Positions 59,300-64,000 of a stretch of 64,000 nt of DNA are shown here, one piece after another (within the stretch, counting starts at the first letter, position 1; every line of letters begins with the position of its first letter). The position numbers and the translations under genes are program-made. The notes under the pieces were generated by a model that did not search any database, was not told the DNA's origin, and worked only from the letters and a program-made list of their open reading frames with translations. The stretch spans positions 124,001 through 188,000 of the forward strand of contig NZ_SZNM01000001.1 in NCBI RefSeq assembly GCF_005870085.1, given 5' to 3'. Source of the DNA: Aquibacillus sediminis. GTDB taxonomy: Bacteria > Bacillota > Bacilli > Bacillales > Amphibacillaceae.

Positions 59300-59689
59300 C
59301 TATTTTAATTGTATAACGATCCCATCTTTAACGATAATTTCTTTATCGTTCATTAGTTCTTCCCAATCTTGCCCTTCTTCAACCTCAACAAGAGATTCAA
59401 CTTGACGTTCTATTATTTCACTACCTAATGGTAAAAAATCTAGTTGTTCTAATTGAAAATCAATATCTTTTATTTTTTGTTCACGTTTAGTTATTTCTTG
59501 CTGAAACCTCTTATATACTTCTTGTTGTTGAGAGACCCCACTTTTGCGTTGAAGTTTCTTTTGTTCAAATAGAAGCTGTTGACACTCTTGTTCAAGTTGC
59601 TGTTGTTGATTTAAAAAACTATTCCTAAGTTTTGTTTTACTTTGTTCGGTTAGAATTTGTTTAACGGGAATTTTTCGAATGATATGCAA
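59300..59689 (-). CDS. ylqD: YlqD family protein
   Basis: About 129 aa and strongly charged: VKQILTEQSKTKLRNSFLNQ, then a long Q/E/K-rich coiled coil and a short C-terminal beta-like part (LGSEIIERQVESLVEVEEG). It matches the conserved YlqD protein between khpA and rimM; function unknown. I chose the TTG at 59689 because it gives the B. subtilis-like N-terminus and length, with AAAGGA upstream. A GTG at 59713 is the alternative. Confidence 0.82.
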   Translation of the reverse strand: MHIIRKIPVKQILTEQSKTKLRNSFLNQQQQLEQECQQLLFEQKKLQRKSGVSQQQEVYKRFQQEITKREQKIKDIDFQLEQLDFLPLGSEIIERQVESLVEVEEGQDWEELMNDKEIIVKDGIVIQLK

Positions 59690-59744
59690 AGTAATTCCAT
59701 TCCTTTCCCACACGAGAAATATTCAAGTTTTATATAGTGAAAAA

Positions 59745-59761
59745 GGGAAAAGGTTTTTCCC
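59745..59761 (-). terminator. Terminator of the rpsP-khpA unit
   Basis: On the minus strand GGGAAAA-ACC-TTTTCCC runs into TTTTTC, 10 bases after the khpA stop. It probably limits transcription from rpsP into ylqD-rimM-trmD. Confidence 0.72.
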
Positions 59762-59770
59762 CTCTCCCCT

Positions 59771-59998
59771 TTACATTATATCTAAATAGATACGTTTTTT
59801 TGTATCCGTTCCAGCTGCATAAACTAGTGTACGGATCGATTTTGCTATTCTACCATTCTTTCCAATCACCTTTCCAACATCATCAGGGTTAACAGTTAAA
59901 TGATAAACAATCTTATGTTCTTCTTCATTCTCTGTAACGACAATATCATTTGGGTGATCAACTAATGGCGTAACAATCGTTTCAACTAAGGCTTTCAT
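59771..59998 (-). CDS. khpA: KhpA (YlqC), KH-domain RNA-binding protein
   Basis: The 75-aa protein is a single KH domain with the GxxG loop in VGKVIGKNGRIAKSIR. KhpA pairs with KhpB (Jag) and affects cell division and RNA in Gram-positive bacteria. It follows rpsP by 14 bases, as in most Bacillota. Confidence 0.95.
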   Translation of the reverse strand: MKALVETIVTPLVDHPNDIVVTENEEEHKIVYHLTVNPDDVGKVIGKNGRIAKSIRTLVYAAGTDTKKRIYLDIM

Positions 59999-60012
59999 GC
60001 TATCACTCTACT

Positions 60013-60285
60013 TTACTTTTGAGTTTTAGAGTCGTGGAATTTCGTCATGATGCCTTCTTTTGAGAATAAGTTACGTACTGTATCGCTTGGTTTTGCACCT
60101 TTCGTCATCCAGTCAAGAGCTTTTTCCTCATCTAATTTCACTTCAACTGGGTTAGCAATCGGATTGTATGTTCCAATCTGTTCAATAAAACGTCCGTCAC
60201 GAGGAGAACGTGAATCAGCTACTACCACACGATAAAAAGGATTTCTTTTAGATCCCATACGTTTTAGGCGAATTTTTACTGCCAT
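60013..60285 (-). CDS. rpsP: 30S ribosomal protein S16
   Basis: The 90-aa S16 has [40 protein letters not shown] and the [18 protein letters not shown] tail, diagnostic for the family. A strong promoter lies 40 bases upstream (60325-60353), between ffh and rpsP. Confidence 0.98.
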   Translation of the reverse strand: MAVKIRLKRMGSKRNPFYRVVVADSRSPRDGRFIEQIGTYNPIANPVEVKLDEEKALDWMTKGAKPSDTVRNLFSKEGIMTKFHDSKTQK

Positions 60286-60324
60286 TTTTCATACCTCCAA
60301 AATATTTGTTTTACACAAGTTTAA

Positions 60325-60353
60325 ATTGTAGCAGAAGTTTTTTTGTCTGTAAA
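60325..60353 (-). promoter_or_regulatory. Sigma-A promoter of rpsP
   Basis: On the minus strand: -35 TTTACA (60348-60353), a 17-base spacer ending TGC, and -10 TACAAT (60325-60330). Each box differs from consensus by one base and the extended TG is present. Confidence 0.8.
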
Positions 60354-60364
60354 GTGTTTTTCCA

Positions 60365-61717
60365 TTACATGAATGGAAAATTAAATCCTTTACCCTTTTT
60401 CCCTTTTTTACCCTTCTGCATACCTGACATTTGTTTCATCATTTTCTTCATTTCATTAAACTGCTTTAATAAACGGTTTACTTCAGATACAGAACGTCCT
60501 GCGCCTTGAGCAATACGTTTCTTACGACTAGCGTTCATGATACTAGGGTCTTGTCGTTCTGCCTTTGTCATCGACTGAATAATTGCTTCCACATGAGAAA
60601 GTTGTTTATCATCAAATTGAACATTTTTTAATCCCTTCATTTTATTAGCACCAGGAATCATACCAATTAAATCTTCTAAGGGTCCCATACTTTTGACTTG
60701 ATCCATTTGTTCTAAGAAATCATCAAATGTGAAAGATGCTGAACGCATTTTTTCTTCTAGTTCTTTCGCTCGTTTTTCATCAACATTATCTTGTGCTTTC
60801 TCAATTAAAGAAAGCACATCTCCCATTCCAAGAATACGGGATGCCATTCTTTCAGGGTGGAATGCTTCTAACTCATCTAATTTTTCACCCATACCTGCAA
60901 ATTTAATTGGTTTATCTGTAACAGCTTTAATAGACAATGCTGCACCACCACGTGTATCACCATCAAGCTTCGTTAGGACAACACCTGTTAAATCTAGTTG
61001 CTCATTAAAACTGTCCGCCACGTTAACGGCATCTTGACCTGTCATGGCATCTACAACTAAAAAGATTTCATCAGGGGTGACATTCGATTTTATTTGTTGC
61101 AACTCATCCATTAAATCGGAATCAACATGTAATCGACCAGCGGTGTCAATGATCACGTAATCATGATGTTCATTCTTTGCTTGCTCAATCGCTTGGTTGG
61201 CAATATCAACAGGGTTTGCTTCAGTTCCAAGTGAAAATACAGGCATGTCCAGTTGTTTACCAAGTGTTTCCAATTGGTTAATTGCAGCAGGGCGATAAAC
61301 GTCAGCGGCAACTAACATTGGCTGTTTGTTATATTTCTTACGTAACAAATTGGCCAGTTTACCAGTTGTCGTTGTTTTACCTGCACCCTGTAAACCAACC
61401 ATCATAATAACAGTCGGCGGACGATCAGCAACAGCAATCTTACTCTGATCTCCCCCCATCAAGTCGGTCAACTCTTCTTTTACAACTTTAATAACTTGTT
61501 GGCCAGGGGTTAAACTTTCCATCACTTCTTGGTCCACTGCGCGCTCTTTAACCCGCTTTATAAAGTCTTTGACAACTTTGAAGTTAACATCTGCTTCAAG
61601 TAAAGCCAGCCTAACTTCACGGGTCATTTCTTTCACATCTTGTTCCGTTACTTTGCCTTTACCTTTAATCTTTTGTATCGTATGTTGCAGGCGATCGGCC
61701 AAGCCTTCAAATGCCAT
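60365..61717 (-). CDS. ffh: Ffh, signal recognition particle protein
   Basis: The 450-aa protein has N and G domains (VGLQGAGKTTTTGKLANLLR, VIIDTAGRLHVDSD, VVLTKLDGDTRGGAALS) and a Met-rich M domain ending in MKKMMKQMSGMQKGKKGKKG, which binds signal sequences and scRNA/4.5S RNA. It lies 12 bases after ylxM, as in other Bacillota. Confidence 0.97.
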   Translation of the reverse strand: MAFEGLADRLQHTIQKIKGKGKVTEQDVKEMTREVRLALLEADVNFKVVKDFIKRVKERAVDQEVMESLTPGQQVIKVVKEELTDLMGGDQSKIAVADRPPTVIMMVGLQGAGKTTTTGKLANLLRKKYNKQPMLVAADVYRPAAINQLETLGKQLDMPVFSLGTEANPVDIANQAIEQAKNEHHDYVIIDTAGRLHVDSDLMDELQQIKSNVTPDEIFLVVDAMTGQDAVNVADSFNEQLDLTGVVLTKLDGDTRGGAALSIKAVTDKPIKFAGMGEKLDELEAFHPERMASRILGMGDVLSLIEKAQDNVDEKRAKELEEKMRSASFTFDDFLEQMDQVKSMGPLEDLIGMIPGANKMKGLKNVQFDDKQLSHVEAIIQSMTKAERQDPSIMNASRKKRIAQGAGRSVSEVNRLLKQFNEMKKMMKQMSGMQKGKKGKKGKGFNFPFM

Positions 61718-61729
61718 AATTCTCGCCTC

Positions 61730-62056
61730 CTAATCTAATTCTTTTAAATCACCAATTAACGCTCTTGCACCCTCATAATTGAACTCCATCAATTCTTTTT
61801 CTAATTGTGTCACAACATGGTTACGGTGCTGAAATTTTTCATATAAACGAAGCTTTTGTTCATATGCTTCTAACATTGTCTCTGTTCTACGAATATTATC
61901 ATAGACTGCTTGCCTTGATACATCATAGGTCTCCGAAATTTCACCTAAGGAAAGATCTTCTAAATAGTACATTTCCATGTAATTTCTTTGCTTCGGTGTT
62001 AGAAGTTCTTGGTAAAAGTCAAATAAATAATTGATACGAGTTGTCTTCTCTAACAT
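61730..62056 (-). CDS. ylxM: YlxM, SRP-associated helix-turn-helix protein
   Basis: About 108 aa, starting [20 protein letters not shown], with a sigma-70 region-4-like helix-turn-helix [20 protein letters not shown]. In streptococci YlxM modulates SRP GTPase activity. It is located between ftsY and ffh. The ATG at 62056 has AGGGG 8 bases upstream. Confidence 0.93.
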   Translation of the reverse strand: MLEKTTRINYLFDFYQELLTPKQRNYMEMYYLEDLSLGEISETYDVSRQAVYDNIRRTETMLEAYEQKLRLYEKFQHRNHVVTQLEKELMEFNYEGARALIGDLKELD

Positions 62057-62131
62057 CACAAGCACCCCTTGTTAAGTGAAATGCCTTTACAATTGAAAAT
62101 ATTAAAGCAATCAGTCTACTCTGTCAAGGAG

Positions 62132-63127
62132 TTATTCTTGTTCTTCTAACATATCAGCAAATAATCCATAGACAAATGCGTTAGCATCAAATGTTTGTAA
62201 ATCTGTTACTTTTTCACCAAGTCCGACTAATTTAACAGGGATTTGTAGTTCATTTCGAATAGCTAACACTATACCACCTTTAGCCGTTCCATCTAATTTA
62301 GTTAACACAATACCAGAGACGTCTGTAGATTCTGAGAAAGTTTTCGCTTGACTCATTGCATTTTGACCTGTCGTGGCATCAAGAACTAGTAATACTTCAT
62401 GAGGGGCACCAGGAATTTCTCGCTCAATGACACGTTTTACTTTGGATAGTTCATTCATAAGGTTCACCTTATTTTGTAGCCTGCCCGCCGTATCACATAA
62501 TAGAACATCTGCATTTCTAGACTTTGCTGCTTGAACACCATCATAAATAACAGCTGCTGGATCACTACCCTCATTATGTTTGATAACTTCTACACCAACA
62601 CGGTCTCCCCATACTTGTAATTGATCAATTGCTCCCGCACGGAAAGTATCACCAGCTGCTAATACAACGTTCTTTCCCTCTTGCTTTAATTTATGAGCCA
62701 CTTTCCCAATAGTCGTTGTTTTACCGACACCATTTACCCCAACAAATAACATCACGGAAAGTTCGTTGTCTTTTATATTTAATTCTTCAACTTGGTCATC
62801 TTCTTCCCCATAATAGATCTCAACTAGCTTTTCAGATATAACTTCTTTTACTTTGGCAGAGTCTTTGATATTTTGACGTTTCACCTCCATTTTTAACTCA
62901 TCAATTAAGTCCATAACAGTCGACACACCAACATCAGCAGAAATTAGAATTTCTTCTAGATCCTCAAAAAAATCTTCATCAACTTTTCGATACCTAGCAA
63001 CTAAATCATTTATTTTACTGGAAAAAGAATTTCTTGTTTTGGATAACCCTTCTTTATATTTATCGGATACTTCTTCATTTTCACTATTGCCAGTAAACTT
63101 GTCCTTAAGTTTCTTAAAAAAGCTCAT
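62132..63127 (-). CDS. ftsY: FtsY, signal recognition particle receptor
   Basis: The 331-aa SRP receptor has a short charged N-terminus and NG domains: LFVGVNGVGKTTTIGKVAHK, GDTFRAGAIDQLQVW, DVLLCDTAGRLQNK and IVLTKLDGTAKGG. It pairs with Ffh at the membrane. It follows smc by 27 bases. Confidence 0.97.
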   Translation of the reverse strand: MSFFKKLKDKFTGNSENEEVSDKYKEGLSKTRNSFSSKINDLVARYRKVDEDFFEDLEEILISADVGVSTVMDLIDELKMEVKRQNIKDSAKVKEVISEKLVEIYYGEEDDQVEELNIKDNELSVMLFVGVNGVGKTTTIGKVAHKLKQEGKNVVLAAGDTFRAGAIDQLQVWGDRVGVEVIKHNEGSDPAAVIYDGVQAAKSRNADVLLCDTAGRLQNKVNLMNELSKVKRVIEREIPGAPHEVLLVLDATTGQNAMSQAKTFSESTDVSGIVLTKLDGTAKGGIVLAIRNELQIPVKLVGLGEKVTDLQTFDANAFVYGLFADMLEEQE

Positions 63128-63154
63128 CGAATCTTCCTTTCATTCAATTATTAC

Positions 63155-64000
63155 TTATGCATTTACCAGTTCGTTTGTTTCCTCTAATCGTACCGACACA
63201 AGTCGAGATACACCAGATTCCTGCATGGTAACACCATACAAAACATCCGCCTCTTCCATTGTACCTTTTCGATGGGTAATTACAATAAATTGTGTGTTTT
63301 TACTATAATCTTTTAAATAGCGAGCAAAACGATTCACATTTGCTTCATCCAATGCTGCCTCCACTTCGTCTAATACACAAAATGGCACAGGACGAACCCT
63401 CAGAATGGCAAATAATAAAGCAATTGCGGTTAATGCTCGTTCACCACCGGATAACAACCCAAGATGTTGCAACTTTTTACCTGGAGGTTGTGCGCTGATT
63501 TCAACCCCTGTTTCTAACAAGTGGTCGGGATCTGTTAACTTTAGTTCCGCTTTTCCTCCACCAAATAGTTGTTCGAATACAACAGAAAATTCTTCTTTGA
63601 TTTGGTTAAAGGTCGATGAAAATCGTCGCACCATTTCATCATCCATCTCAGCAATAACCCCATATAAAGTTTCCTTAGCTTGGATAAGATCTGCTTGTTG
63701 GGTTGTCATAAATTGATAACGCTCTTCAATTCGTTCGTATTCTTCGATTGCTCCGAGATTAACTGTACCTAACTCATCAATCGACCGCTTAATCAATTTC
63801 ACTGACTGTCTCGTTGATTCTATGTCCTCTGATTTTGGATACATATCTTGTGCTTTTTCATATGTGATGGTGTACTCATCTTGTAGTCTTGACAACCTAT
63901 TCTCTAATTCAACATCATATCTATTTGCTTGCACTTCTTTTTCTTGGATCGTTTGTATAAATAGTTGCTGTATACGGTTAAGCTCTTTCAGTTCTCTTTC
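63155..64000 (-). CDS. smc: Smc, chromosome condensation ATPase (C-terminal part; 5' end outside window)
   Basis: The frame is open to the right edge, so the visible 281 codons are the C-terminal end. It contains the tail of a coiled coil and the C-terminal ATPase head: signature LGLLSGGERALTAIALLFAI, Walker B FCVLDEVEAALDEANVNRFA, and the H-loop FIVITHRKGTMEEADVLYG. Smc with ScpA/ScpB organises and segregates the chromosome. It heads the smc-ftsY pair. Confidence 0.97.
   Translation of the reverse strand, partial: ERELKELNRIQQLFIQTIQEKEVQANRYDVELENRLSRLQDEYTITYEKAQDMYPKSEDIESTRQSVKLIKRSIDELGTVNLGAIEEYERIEERYQFMTTQQADLIQAKETLYGVIAEMDDEMVRRFSSTFNQIKEEFSVVFEQLFGGGKAELKLTDPDHLLETGVEISAQPPGKKLQHLGLLSGGERALTAIALLFAILRVRPVPFCVLDEVEAALDEANVNRFARYLKDYSKNTQFIVITHRKGTMEEADVLYGVTMQESGVSRLVSVRLEETNELVNA

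Overview
The window is one continuous run of about 70 genes, all on the minus strand, so everything is read from right (64000) to left (1). Gene order, protein lengths and AT-rich composition are those of a Bacillota chromosome of the Bacillus subtilis type. It covers the smc-ftsY-ffh to polC-nusA-ylxQ stretch, including the large fla/che operon. Many short noncoding gaps, many UUG/GUG starts and strong Shine-Dalgarno (SD) sites fit this. The organism is most likely a motile member of the Bacillaceae, perhaps a halophilic/alkaliphilic genus of the Oceanobacillus/Gracilibacillus kind. That genus-level guess is inference.

Layout in transcription order: smc (partial), ftsY, ylxM, ffh, rpsP, khpA, ylqD, rimM, trmD, rplS (64000-57565: SRP targeting, ribosome assembly and tRNA modification). 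Next come a signal peptidase, rbgA, a GC-rich palindromic repeat with no gene, and rnhB (57371-54557). Then ylqG-ylqH (FliK-like and FlhB-tail-like), sucCD, dprA, topA, a 547-bp gap where trmFO normally lies, and xerC-hslV-hslU-codY (54547-43274). The fla/che operon runs 42911-16365 from a clear sigma-A promoter: rod and hook genes, MS ring and C ring, export ATPase, hook scaffold and ruler, switch, export gate, FlhF/FlhG, cheB, cheC, cheD, sigD, a FapA-family gene, a small unknown gene and swrB. Then rpsB-tsf, pyrH-frr, uppS-cdsA-dxr-rseP-proS, polC and rimP-nusA-rnpM-ylxQ (16210-1).

Most genes are standard housekeeping or motility genes. Departures from the B. subtilis order are: cheA and cheW are absent between cheB and cheC; trmFO is absent between topA and xerC; and two genes (FapA family and a 100-aa protein) sit between sigD and swrB. 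The most interesting non-gene structures are a 249-bp GC-rich element with terminal inverted repeats and three hairpins whose loops carry AGGA on the minus strand (55544-55792), a hairpin placed between a perfect SD and the swrD start codon (32499-32540), a two-hairpin rpsB leader, an rplS leader and a perfect 14-bp inverted repeat ahead of uppS. I found no new defence, toxin or mobile gene system, no tRNA or rRNA genes and no CRISPR array.

Starts were chosen by SD spacing and by recalled homologue N-termini. I could not run alignments, so family assignments rest on recognised motifs, length and gene order.
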